From Novosphingobium sp. SG751A (GTDB lineage Bacteria > Pseudomonadota > Alphaproteobacteria > Sphingomonadales > Sphingomonadaceae): DNA of 64,000 nucleotides. The DNA lies in the NCBI RefSeq assembly GCF_013149295.1, contig NZ_JABGCB010000006.1, positions 62,001 through 126,000 on the forward strand, in the 5' to 3' direction. The translations under genes were made by a program, and so were the position numbers. Under the pieces are notes generated by a model, which worked only from the letters and a program-made list of their open reading frames with translations, ran no database searches and was not told the origin of the DNA. Positions 52,382-60,790 of the stretch are shown here, piece after piece (position 1 is the first letter of the stretch; each line of letters begins with the position of its first letter).

Positions 52382-54595
52382 ATGAACAAAATTTTCAACG
52401 TCATAATGGCCTCGACGGCGCTTGCTGTCTGTTCGCCTGCGTTGGCGCAGACCGCGCCGGGCAAGCAGGCAAAGGGCGAGGACAAAGGCGTGCCTGACAT
52501 TGTTGTGACCGCCAATCGCGTGGAATCCAGCGCGCAAAAGACGCCGGTCGCGCTCACCGTTTATCGAGGCGCGGAACTGACCGCGGCGGGCGTCACCAGC
52601 GTTGCCAATCTCTCGCGCGTCGATCCCAGCGTCAATTTCACCGCGCGCAATGGTGCGGGCTATATCGCGGTGCGCGGCATTGCCTCGACCGACGTAACCG
52701 AAATCGGCGATCCTTCGGTGCCGATTGCCCGCGACGGGTTTTTTACCAACCGTTCCTTCAGCATCAACACATCCATGTATGACCTTCAGCGCGTCGAAGT
52801 CCTGAAAGGACCGCAAGGCACGTTGTTTGGTCGTAATTCCACCGGCGGTCTGGTCAGCCTGATCACCGCGCGCCCGGGCAAGCAACTGGGGGGCTTTGTC
52901 ACGATCGAGGCAGGCAATTACCGGGAAATGAATGTCGATGCAGCGGTCGACCTGCCCTTGTCCGACAAGGTGCAGTTGAGGTTGGCAGGGATTTCCCATC
53001 GCCATGACGGCTATCGCGAACTGCTCTCGATCGGCGGTCGCGGCGACGATGATGCAACGCTTTCTGGCCGCGCCACGCTGGCCTTTCAACCCTTCGAGAA
53101 TTTTGAAGGCCTGATCCAGTATCAGCATGATGATATCGACAATGTGGGCGACGTGGCCTTTAATACGACCATCGCCACGGTGCCGACCAATTACGATCCC
53201 AAGCGCTTTGCCAGCTATGCGCCGACCAGCAACCGCCTGACGGGTGATCGCATTCGCTGGGAATTTGCGCTGCACGGCCTGCCGCTGGACGCTACCCTGT
53301 CCTATGCGGGCGGCTATGATAAGCAGAAGTGGGCGCACAAGCTGGACGGTTCGGGTTCGGCCTCGTCGCCTGCCACTTTCATTCAGAGCGAGCAGCCCGC
53401 GACATGGAACCATGAGGTTCGCATCGCCACGCCGCAGGACCGCATGGTGTCGGCGCAGGTGGGCTATTTCCACTTTGACGAAACCAGCCCGCTTTCAGCC
53501 GGTTTCCAGAACCTGTCGGGCGCCTATGCCGGTCAGTATCTGGTCCACTTCAATTATTTGACGAAGACCCAATCGGACGCCGTTTTTGGCCAGTTCGGCT
53601 TTAAGCCGGCCGAAACGATCCGTCTGACCGCCGGCGCGCGCTACACCTGGGACAAGAAACAGCGGACGGGCGACTCCCAGTTGCGCTGTGATATCGCGGG
53701 CATTCCGCCGTTTCTGTATGGCGTCATCGGTTGCTCGGGTACGCCGCCGATCCATCCTGCCACGGATGCGGGCAACATTGCCCAGTCCAAGCCGACATGG
53801 CTGCTGGGTGCCGACTGGACGCCGACCAACCGCAATATGGTCTATGCCAAATTCTCGACTGGCTACAAATCGGGCGGCTTTAATTCCAACGGCTCTGCGC
53901 CGCCGGTGCCCTATGGCGCCGAAAATATCACCTCGTGGGAACTGGGCACCAAGAACCGGCTGCTGGATGGGCAATTGCTGCTCAACGGCGATGTGTTTTA
54001 TCAGACCTATCGCGGGTATCAGGCATCGCAGGCCACCCCGGCGGTTTCCAGCGGCAGCGGCGTGTTTAACGTCGGCAATGCCACGATCTATGGCGCCGAA
54101 GCGCAGGCCGTGTTCAATGCGGGCGATCTTCGTTTTGAGCTGAACGGCACCTACCTGCACACCGAATTCGGTGCGGGCACTCAACCAATCCTGACCACCG
54201 ATCCGGCCACCGGAAATGGCATCTCGCGCAATGTGGTTGGCCATCGCCTGCCCAACGCGCCGGGGCTGGCGGTCTCGGCCTCGCTGGAATACCGTTTCGA
54301 CATGGGCAAGTCGGGGTCGCTCACCCCCCGCATCGACGGCAAGTATAGCTCGACCTATTATTTCGATGTGTTCAACGATGTGGACACCGCGCAAAAGAGC
54401 TATGCCACCGGCAATCTCAGCCTGACCTATCAGCCGACGAGCAGCAAGTTGCAGATCGCCGTTTTTGTCCGCAATTTCACTGACAAGACCGTGTTCGCCA
54501 GCGCCCAGCGCAACTTTACGCCCACGCCATTCGTCAACGCCTATCAGTTTCAGGCGCCCCGCACATTTGGCGCGCGTGTGAACTACTCCTTCTAA
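52382..54595 (+). CDS. TonB-dependent receptor of the rhamnoside/CGD module
   Basis: The protein has 737 residues; GGGAGGAG precedes the ATG. A signal peptide ends at PALAQ. The plug has PDIVVTANRVESSAQKTPVALTVYRG, VANLSRVDPSVNFT and VEVLKGPQGTLFGRNSTGGLVSLIT; the barrel ends in FGARVNYSF. Its promoter carries operator B. The next gene is a GH106 rhamnosidase after a terminator, so the likely ligand is a rhamnosylated plant glycoside. Although it follows the cobalamin operon it is not BtuB-like and has its own control region. Confidence 0.92.
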   Translation: MNKIFNVIMASTALAVCSPALAQTAPGKQAKGEDKGVPDIVVTANRVESSAQKTPVALTVYRGAELTAAGVTSVANLSRVDPSVNFTARNGAGYIAVRGIASTDVTEIGDPSVPIARDGFFTNRSFSINTSMYDLQRVEVLKGPQGTLFGRNSTGGLVSLITARPGKQLGGFVTIEAGNYREMNVDAAVDLPLSDKVQLRLAGISHRHDGYRELLSIGGRGDDDATLSGRATLAFQPFENFEGLIQYQHDDIDNVGDVAFNTTIATVPTNYDPKRFASYAPTSNRLTGDRIRWEFALHGLPLDATLSYAGGYDKQKWAHKLDGSGSASSPATFIQSEQPATWNHEVRIATPQDRMVSAQVGYFHFDETSPLSAGFQNLSGAYAGQYLVHFNYLTKTQSDAVFGQFGFKPAETIRLTAGARYTWDKKQRTGDSQLRCDIAGIPPFLYGVIGCSGTPPIHPATDAGNIAQSKPTWLLGADWTPTNRNMVYAKFSTGYKSGGFNSNGSAPPVPYGAENITSWELGTKNRLLDGQLLLNGDVFYQTYRGYQASQATPAVSSGSGVFNVGNATIYGAEAQAVFNAGDLRFELNGTYLHTEFGAGTQPILTTDPATGNGISRNVVGHRLPNAPGLAVSASLEYRFDMGKSGSLTPRIDGKYSSTYYFDVFNDVDTAQKSYATGNLSLTYQPTSSKLQIAVFVRNFTDKTVFASAQRNFTPTPFVNAYQFQAPRTFGARVNYSF

Positions 54596-54618
54596 ACCCA
54601 ATCGAAATTCTCACCTTC

Positions 54619-54653
54619 GGGCCTGCCGACGATCCTGCGGCAGGCCCATTTTT
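54619..54653 (+). terminator. Intrinsic terminator after TBDR
   Basis: GGGCCTGCCG, loop ACGATCCTG, CGGCAGGCCC, then ATTTTT. The GH106 gene starts 30 bases later on the same strand. Confidence 0.88.
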
Positions 54654-54683
54654 CTGTAATTCCATGTCATTGGGGAGAAATCC

Positions 54684-57600
54684 GTGGCCCAATTGTCCAG
54701 ATCCTCCATGCCCAGATTCTCCATGCATCACCTGCTTTGCGGCGTCGCGGTGTTTTCGATGTTTGTGGCGGGCGACCATGCGCGCGCCGCCTCGCCGCTA
54801 CCGGCTTCTCCCGATGCCGATCGCATGGAGGAGGGGTTCCGCGCCCCGCCCGCTTCGGCGCGCCCGCGGGTATGGTGGCATTGGATGAACGGCAATATTA
54901 CCAAAGAAGGCATTGCGGCCGACCTTGCATGGATGAAGCGCGTGGGCATCGGCGGTGTCCAGAATTTCGATATCGATCTGGATACACAGCAGATAGTCGA
55001 CCAGCGCCTCGTCTATATGACCCCGCCATGGAAAGACGCCTTCCGCTTTGCCGCCTCCGAGGCCGAGCGTTTGGGGCTGGAACTGGCCATTGCCTCTTCG
55101 CCCGGCTGGTCCGAAACCGGGGGGCCTTGGGTCGCGCCGGAAGATGGGCTCAAGAAACTGGTTTGGAGCGAGACACTTGTCCAGGGCGGTCGGCGCCAGA
55201 CTATTCGCCTCAAACAGCCTCCATCAGTTGCCGGACCTTTTCAAGATCTGGGCAGCCAGGTTGAGGTGACGGAGCTGATTTCGGGCGCAGCGCCCAAGGC
55301 CGGACCCGCCTTCTATCGCGATGTGAAGGTGTTGGCCGTGCCGGTCCAGTTGGCTGAGCCATTGCCTGCGCCGCAATTGACCGATGGCGAAGGCAAGGCG
55401 CTGGTGGCCGCAAAAGATCAAAGGGGGGCGCTGGTCGCCAATGTTCAGCTTGGGCCGGTGATCGCAAAGAAGGCGCCTGAGCTTAGATTGGATTTTGGCC
55501 GTCCCGTCACCGTCCGCACTGTCACGCTGCATATTCCGGGCGGAGCCATCCCCCTCATCGGCCCGCTCCTCGCCCCGGTCTTGCAATCAAGCGCAGACGG
55601 CAAGACATGGTCCGACATCGCCACCGTTCCGCTCGAAGCGACCCCGAGCACGCTGGCCCTCAACCCGGTCACCGCCCGCTATTTCCGGCTGGTGATCAAG
55701 CCCGCTCACGCCGCCGCCAACGGCAATCCGGCGCCCGACGAGCACACCGGCGATCTGGCCATGGGCGATGTGTTCGGCAAGGGCATGGGCCGTCTGATCT
55801 CTGCGCCGGTCACCATTGGATTGCTGGATTTCGGCGTGGAAACAAAGATCGACCGCTATGAGGTCAAGGCGGGTTTTTCCATCGCCCCGGACTATTACGC
55901 GCTACCTGGCGTGAAAGACGGCGCCACCGGCCCGGCGGCGGACCGCACGCTCGATCTGACCGATCGGATGAAGCCGGATGGCACGCTGGACTGGACCCCG
56001 CCGCCTGGAACGTGGAAAGTCTTGCGCTTTGGCTCCTCGCTGGTGGGCAAGACCAACCATCCGGCCCCGGCAGAGGCCACGGGATTGGAGGTCGACAAAT
56101 ATGACGCCGGTGCCGTCCGCCGCTATCTTGAACATTACCTTGCCAATTACCGGGATGCGGCAGGGGAGGGCATGATGGGCGCGCAGGGCGTGCGGGCGCT
56201 GCTGAACGATTCCATCGAGATCGGCGCGGCCAACTGGACGCCGCGCATGATCGAACGGTTCAAAAGCCTGCGCGGCTATGATCCGGTGCCGTGGATGCCG
56301 ACGCTGGCCGGAACGCTGATGGGCACGCGCGAGGAAAGCGAGCGCTTTCTGTTCGACTATCGCCGCACCCTGTCCGACCTGATGGCCAGCGAGCATTACG
56401 GCACCATCGCCGATGTGGCCCATCACCACGGCCTGAAAGTCTACGGCGAGGCGATTGAGGGTAACCGGTCGAGCTTTGGCGACGACATGGCCATGCGCCG
56501 CTTTGCTGATTATCCGATGGCGGCCATGTGGGCCTTTCCGGCAAAGCAAGGCCCCGCGCCGTCCTATGTGATCGATGTTCGCGGGGCGGCCTCGGTCGGC
56601 CATCTGTATGGCCAAAACATCATTGCGGCGGAATCGATGACCGCCGGCATGGCGCCCTGGGCGTTCGGACCCTCCGATCTTAAACATATTGCCGATCAGG
56701 AATTCGTGCTGGGCGTCAACCGGCCGGTCGTCCACACCTCGGTGCATGTGCCGGTCGAGGATCGCAAGCCGGGCCTGTCGCTGGGCGGGATCGGACAATT
56801 CTTCAACCGCAACGAAAGCTGGGCCGAACTGGCCAAACCCTGGGTGGATTACCTGTCGCGCAATGCCTTTATGCTGCAACAGGGGCGCAACTGGGCCGAT
56901 GTCGCCTATTTCTATGGCGAGGAGGCGCCTCTTTCGGGCCTGTACGGCACGCGGCCCGTGGCCGACGCGCCGAGCCGTTACGCCTATGATTTCGTCAATG
57001 TCGATGCCCTGACTTCGGCGCTGACCAATGATGGGGATGGATTGGTCTCGCCCGGTGGCGCGCGCTATCGCGTCCTTTATCTGGGTGGATCATCGCGCCG
57101 GATGACATTGCCGACCTTGCGCCGGATTGCCGAATTGGTCGAAGGCGGGGCGACGGTGATCGGTATGGCGCCGGAAAGCTCGCCGGGGCTGATGAACGAC
57201 CGGGCGGAATATGATGCGCTGGTGCGCAAACTGTGGCCCGCATCGGGCGGGACAGGCGCGGCGGTCCGTGTCGGCAAGGGGCAGGTCATCGCCTCGGCCT
57301 ATATTGACGGGGCGCTGGCGGATCTGGGTATTGCGCCGGACTTTCTTGCCGTGGGCGCCTCCGACAAGGCCGATATCGCCTTTGCCCACCGCCACTTTGC
57401 CGATGGCGAAAGCTATTTTCTGGTTAACCGCACCGGGCGGACCGAGCGCTTCGAGGCCCATTTCGCGGTATCCGGCAAGGCGCCGCAGCTGTGGCATGCC
57501 GAAACTGGTGCGATTGAGGAGGCATCCTATCGGATTGCCGGGAATGAAACCATTGTCCCGATGGAGCTTAAGGCTGGCGATGCCGTGCATGTGGTGTTCC

Positions 57601-58136
57601 GCCGCCCGGCCGAAAGCGGCGGGCGGCGCACCGCACCGGCCACCGGGGGTGCAGTGGCCACACTGACCGGCCGATGGGAGGTGCGGTTTGAAGCGGGACG
57701 CGGCGCCCCGGTGCAGATCGACATGGCGGCTCTGGCGCCGCTTGATCAGAATGCCGATCCACGGGTCCGCTATTTCTCCGGCATCGCCACCTATTCCACG
57801 AGCTTTGCTCCGCCCAAAGGATGGCGCCCGGGTCAACCGCTTTCCCTCGATCTGGGCGAAGCGCGGGAAATTGCCGAAGTGACGGTGAACGGAAAAGCGG
57901 CAGGCGCTGTCTGGCGGGCGCCCTATACGGTCGAGGTGGGCGCCTTCACCCGGCCGGGCAAGGCCAACCGTTTGGAGATCCGCGTGGCGAACCTGTGGGT
58001 CAACCGCCTGATTGCGGATGCCGATCCTGCGGTGAAGGACAAGGTTTCGTGGACATCTGTGCGTACCTACAAACCTACTGCGGCCTTGCGCCGTTCCGGT
58101 CTGATCGGGCCGGTCACGCTTCAGACGGGGCGGTGA
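54684..58136 (+). CDS. GH106 alpha-L-rhamnosidase, GTG start
   Basis: The protein has 1150 residues, close to the length of Sphingomonas RhaM. GTG 54684 follows GGGGAGAAATCC; an ATG at 54708 is an alternative. A signal peptide ends near DHARA. Family features: VWWHWMNGNITKEGIAADLAWMKRVGIGGVQNFDID, ASSPGWSETGGPWV, a jelly-roll insertion (about 170-370), then NDSIEIGAANWTPRMIERFKSLRGYDPVPWMPTLAG and the C-terminal galactose-binding-like domain (VTVNGKAAGAVWRAPYTVEVG). It removes terminal alpha-L-rhamnose from flavonoid or saponin glycosides (for example rutin- or naringin-type). Probably periplasmic. Confidence 0.92.
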   Translation: MAQLSRSSMPRFSMHHLLCGVAVFSMFVAGDHARAASPLPASPDADRMEEGFRAPPASARPRVWWHWMNGNITKEGIAADLAWMKRVGIGGVQNFDIDLDTQQIVDQRLVYMTPPWKDAFRFAASEAERLGLELAIASSPGWSETGGPWVAPEDGLKKLVWSETLVQGGRRQTIRLKQPPSVAGPFQDLGSQVEVTELISGAAPKAGPAFYRDVKVLAVPVQLAEPLPAPQLTDGEGKALVAAKDQRGALVANVQLGPVIAKKAPELRLDFGRPVTVRTVTLHIPGGAIPLIGPLLAPVLQSSADGKTWSDIATVPLEATPSTLALNPVTARYFRLVIKPAHAAANGNPAPDEHTGDLAMGDVFGKGMGRLISAPVTIGLLDFGVETKIDRYEVKAGFSIAPDYYALPGVKDGATGPAADRTLDLTDRMKPDGTLDWTPPPGTWKVLRFGSSLVGKTNHPAPAEATGLEVDKYDAGAVRRYLEHYLANYRDAAGEGMMGAQGVRALLNDSIEIGAANWTPRMIERFKSLRGYDPVPWMPTLAGTLMGTREESERFLFDYRRTLSDLMASEHYGTIADVAHHHGLKVYGEAIEGNRSSFGDDMAMRRFADYPMAAMWAFPAKQGPAPSYVIDVRGAASVGHLYGQNIIAAESMTAGMAPWAFGPSDLKHIADQEFVLGVNRPVVHTSVHVPVEDRKPGLSLGGIGQFFNRNESWAELAKPWVDYLSRNAFMLQQGRNWADVAYFYGEEAPLSGLYGTRPVADAPSRYAYDFVNVDALTSALTNDGDGLVSPGGARYRVLYLGGSSRRMTLPTLRRIAELVEGGATVIGMAPESSPGLMNDRAEYDALVRKLWPASGGTGAAVRVGKGQVIASAYIDGALADLGIAPDFLAVGASDKADIAFAHRHFADGESYFLVNRTGRTERFEAHFAVSGKAPQLWHAETGAIEEASYRIAGNETIVPMELKAGDAVHVVFRRPAESGGRRTAPATGGAVATLTGRWEVRFEAGRGAPVQIDMAALAPLDQNADPRVRYFSGIATYSTSFAPPKGWRPGQPLSLDLGEAREIAEVTVNGKAAGAVWRAPYTVEVGAFTRPGKANRLEIRVANLWVNRLIADADPAVKDKVSWTSVRTYKPTAALRRSGLIGPVTLQTGR

Positions 58137-58179
58137 GAATCCGGGCGACGTTGGAAAGTCCCGCGTCGCACGAATATAC

Positions 58180-58216
58180 AAAAACCGGCGGACCCTGTTG
58201 GGACCTGCCGGTTTTT
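58180..58216. terminator. Bidirectional intrinsic terminator
   Basis: AAAAACCGGC and GCCGGTTTTT flank an imperfect 17-base interior. It lies between the convergent GH106 and DUF1080 genes and works in both directions because A and T runs flank the stem. Confidence 0.82.
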
Positions 58217-58239
58217 ATTTGCCGCTATGATCGCTGTGA

Positions 58240-59226
58240 TCAAGGCTTGCGCGTGATCCTGGGCAGATGGTCGATGGGTTGCAGGGTGATATTGCGGAAA
58301 TAGGTTTCCGCGCCTTCCGATTGCAGTTGGATGCGTCCTGCCGTCAGCGGGATCACCTTGCCGGTCTTTTCATCCTTGGTGGTCAGCGCGCCTGCCGCCA
58401 TCACCGGCACGCCATTGACCACGTGGATCGACTTGTCCCCATACACATAGAGATCAAGCGTGTTCCATTCGCCCAACGGCTTTTCGGCATCGGTGCCCGC
58501 ATCCACATTATAGGCGGGGAACTGCACCGGAGCCAGCTTGCCCCCCGGCATGTAGCGGCGGCCGGGATAGATGATGGCGGGATCATGCGCCACTTCCACC
58601 TTGGCCCCCACGCGCCAGTCCACCGTGGTGAAGGAATGCGTGCCCTTGGAATCGCCCACTGTCAGCAACATGCCCACCGAATGAGGCACGATCTCGAATT
58701 CCACCGCCGACATCCATGTGCCGAAAAACGCGCCATAGCCGCCATGTGAATGATAGAGCACGCCATTGTTGCGCGGCATGGGCATCCATTGGCCCGCGCC
58801 CCATTTGAACTGCAGGTGCAGATGGTAATTGCGATAGGGCTGTTTGGTGATCAGGCCGCCGAACAGCTTGCCGCTGGAATAGATTGCCGGGGTGCCATCC
58901 TCCTTCACGACCTTGAAGACACCATAAGTATCATGGTTGAGGCCGATGGGCTCGCTGCTGGGCGTGCCATAGGTGGTGGCGGGCACTGTATAGCCCAGCC
59001 AACTGTCCCAGCCGGTCAGATCGCGCCCGTTGAACAACGCCACCGGCTTTGCCTTGCCCTTGGGCAGGTCGGTCAGCGTCAGGTGCATCGGCTGATAGGC
59101 AGGATCAGCCGCGATGGCCGCCTTCTGCTCCGGGGTGGAGCCATCGGGCGGCCCCTCCTGGGCATGGGCGGGGGTAAGGGTGGCCGTCAGCAAAGTGCAG
59201 CCCAGCAGGGACTTGCGAAAAAGCAT
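58240..59226 (-). CDS. DUF1080 family protein (3-keto-disaccharide hydrolase domain), secreted
   Basis: The protein has 328 residues from the ATG at 59226 (GGAGATATTTG before it; the codon at 59229 is TTG). A signal peptide ends at AHAQ. The concanavalin-like domain begins with PVALFNGRDLTGWDSW, a DUF1080 hallmark, followed by NNGVLYHSHGGYGAFFGTWMSAVEFEI and GEWNTLDLYVYGDKSIHVVNGVPV. Members hydrolyse 3-oxo-O-glycosides, such as 3-keto-trehalose or 3-keto-aryl glucosides. It is 33 bases downstream of the Gfo/Idh/MocA gene on the same strand, so oxidation and cleavage of O-glycosides could be coupled, but the two may work in different compartments. Confidence 0.88.
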   Translation of the reverse strand: MLFRKSLLGCTLLTATLTPAHAQEGPPDGSTPEQKAAIAADPAYQPMHLTLTDLPKGKAKPVALFNGRDLTGWDSWLGYTVPATTYGTPSSEPIGLNHDTYGVFKVVKEDGTPAIYSSGKLFGGLITKQPYRNYHLHLQFKWGAGQWMPMPRNNGVLYHSHGGYGAFFGTWMSAVEFEIVPHSVGMLLTVGDSKGTHSFTTVDWRVGAKVEVAHDPAIIYPGRRYMPGGKLAPVQFPAYNVDAGTDAEKPLGEWNTLDLYVYGDKSIHVVNGVPVMAAGALTTKDEKTGKVIPLTAGRIQLQSEGAETYFRNITLQPIDHLPRITRKP

Positions 59227-59259
59227 CAAATATCTCCGATAGGATCAAAAGAGGGGCGA

Positions 59260-60477
59260 TCAGGACGCTTCGGCATCCAGCGGGGTCAGATGTGGCTTTG
59301 CCTGTGACAGTGCATCGGCCAGATCAAAGGGCGATGGCGTCAGCGCGATCAGATCGGCATCGGCCACCGGATCGATTGGGTCGGGGCGGCGGCACCGGGT
59401 TTGCATGGCGATCGATTGGCCGATGCGTGCCGATTGCGCGATGGCTTCCATCACTTCCACCGCATGGACGATGAAGTCGGGCGCGGTACGGTGTCGGCGG
59501 CCATTGCGCAGCGCAAGGACCAGATCGGTCAGACCGACGCCGCGGTAATCGGCCACGGGCTGGCCCGCGTGGTTCAGGCGATTGGGCTGGGAAAAGGGCA
59601 GATCATTGCCGGGCAGGGCGGTGCGTCCTTCGCCGGGGCGCAGCAGCGACGGCTCGCCGCTGAAAAAGATCGGATCGGCCAGCGAGAGAATGCCCTGCGC
59701 GCCATACAGTTCGCCCGGCCGCTGGATCGGCGCCACCACATCCAGCGACATGGTCAGATTGACGAAGCCGGTTTCAAATTCCAGCGTGGCATTAAAGGTG
59801 GTGTCGACCTCAACGTTAAAGGAGGTGCCCTGCAGCGGCCCGCGCCGGATGGTGCGTTGCGCCTGCCCGTTGCCCGATGCGGCGAACACACGGCGCACGG
59901 GCCCCAGCAGATGCAGCCACATCGTGATGTAGTACGGGCCTACATCGAAGGGCGGCTCGCCGCCAGGTTGATAGAAGGCCGCCGGATTGGGGTGGAAATG
60001 TTCCAGCCCCGGCAGGCCCAACAGCGATGTGCCGAACACCGGGCGGCCAATCGCGCCGCCATCCAGCGCGCGGCGCGCGGCCTGATGTGCGCTGCCATAG
60101 AACGTGTCGGGCGCCGATCCGATCAGCACGCCGCGCGCTTCGGCCCGTTCGGCCAGTTCCTCTGCCACTCTGCGCGACAGGGCGAAGGGCTTTTCGGAAT
60201 AGACATGTTTACCCGCCTCAATCGCGGCGCGGTTGATCTCTTCATGCGCGCTGCCGGGGGTCAGGTTGACGACCAGTTCGATCGCGTCATCGGCCAGCAA
60301 TTCCGCCACGCTGCACCCGGTTGCGCCATAGGGCGCGGCGATGGCTTGAACATTGTCGCGGTTGCGGGTGGCGATCTTGCGCAGCGTCACGGCCGACGAG
60401 CGCGCGATGGCGCCCAGATACACCGCACTGATGTCGCCTGCACCGATCACGCCGATGCAGACCGGATCGATAGCCAT
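59260..60477 (-). CDS. Gfo/Idh/MocA-family NAD(P)-dependent oxidoreductase (DgpA-like role)
   Basis: The protein has 405 residues. The Rossmann motif is GVIGAGDISAVYLG (9-22), the catalytic Lys is in SEKPFAL (EKP at 95-97) and the substrate motif DVGPYYITMWLHLLG lies at 178-192. No signal peptide, so cytosolic. In Dgp-type pathways an enzyme of this family oxidises C3 of the glucosyl unit before C-C bond cleavage. Here it is divergent from an MFS-CGD operon, with operator B on both promoters. It is therefore the most likely oxidation partner of CGD copy 3 (inference). Confidence 0.87.
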   Translation of the reverse strand: MAIDPVCIGVIGAGDISAVYLGAIARSSAVTLRKIATRNRDNVQAIAAPYGATGCSVAELLADDAIELVVNLTPGSAHEEINRAAIEAGKHVYSEKPFALSRRVAEELAERAEARGVLIGSAPDTFYGSAHQAARRALDGGAIGRPVFGTSLLGLPGLEHFHPNPAAFYQPGGEPPFDVGPYYITMWLHLLGPVRRVFAASGNGQAQRTIRRGPLQGTSFNVEVDTTFNATLEFETGFVNLTMSLDVVAPIQRPGELYGAQGILSLADPIFFSGEPSLLRPGEGRTALPGNDLPFSQPNRLNHAGQPVADYRGVGLTDLVLALRNGRRHRTAPDFIVHAVEVMEAIAQSARIGQSIAMQTRCRRPDPIDPVADADLIALTPSPFDLADALSQAKPHLTPLDAEAS

Positions 60478-60495
60478 AATTTCTCTCCCGGACTG

Positions 60496-60518
60496 TTATC
60501 TAAACAATGTTTAAATAA
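60496..60518. promoter_or_regulatory. Operator B: TTATCTAAAC-AAT-GTTTAAATAA
   Basis: A near-perfect 10+3+10 palindrome (one mismatch). The left arm is the exact complement of the GTTTAGATAA repeated at 52267 and 52289. It lies 19 bases upstream of the Gfo/Idh/MocA start codon. Confidence 0.7.
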
Positions 60519-60670
60519 ATCCGTTTCACTGTCAATGGCGAAACTGTGTCTGGCGATCAAAGAGGGAGGGATGGCCTTCGCATCGTCAAAACGCGGCTGG
60601 TTCGGCCCCGCAATTCAAGGGAGAAGCTGCGCCTGCCGGCCCAGCTTGCGCGCATTTGACATTGCCCGCC
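60519..60670. other. Intergenic spacer between operator B sites
   Basis: The spacer holds no clear gene. A 36-codon ORF (ATG 60571) follows GAGGGAGGG with almost no spacing and has no recognisable motif; it ends inside the next operator. Confidence 0.3.
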
Positions 60671-60699
60671 CCTTAATCTAAACGACGGTTAGATTAAGG
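60671..60699. promoter_or_regulatory. Operator B: 29-bp palindrome before MFS gene
   Basis: CCTTAATCTAAACG, centre A, CGGTTAGATTAAGG: arms of 14 with one mismatch. The core TCTAAAC-GAC-GGTTAGA matches the other operator B sites. It lies 91 bases upstream of the MFS start codon. Confidence 0.72.
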
Positions 60700-60790
60700 G
60701 GCGCCGCTCTATCCATAGCTTGGCCCGAACTGCGGGGCGCGTCGGTTATGGCGTCTCCCGCGATTTGCCCGAAGGTTGAGGTTTGTCATC

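Noticed and set aside
52382..54595. TBDR after the cobalamin operon as BtuB
   Set aside because: It has its own operator B promoter, no riboswitch, a plug of the VTANR class and a GH106 gene behind it, so glycoside uptake fits better.
60571..60681. 36-codon ORF preceded by GAGGGAGGG
   Set aside because: The ribosome-binding site is practically adjacent to the ATG, there is no motif, and the ORF ends inside the operator palindrome.
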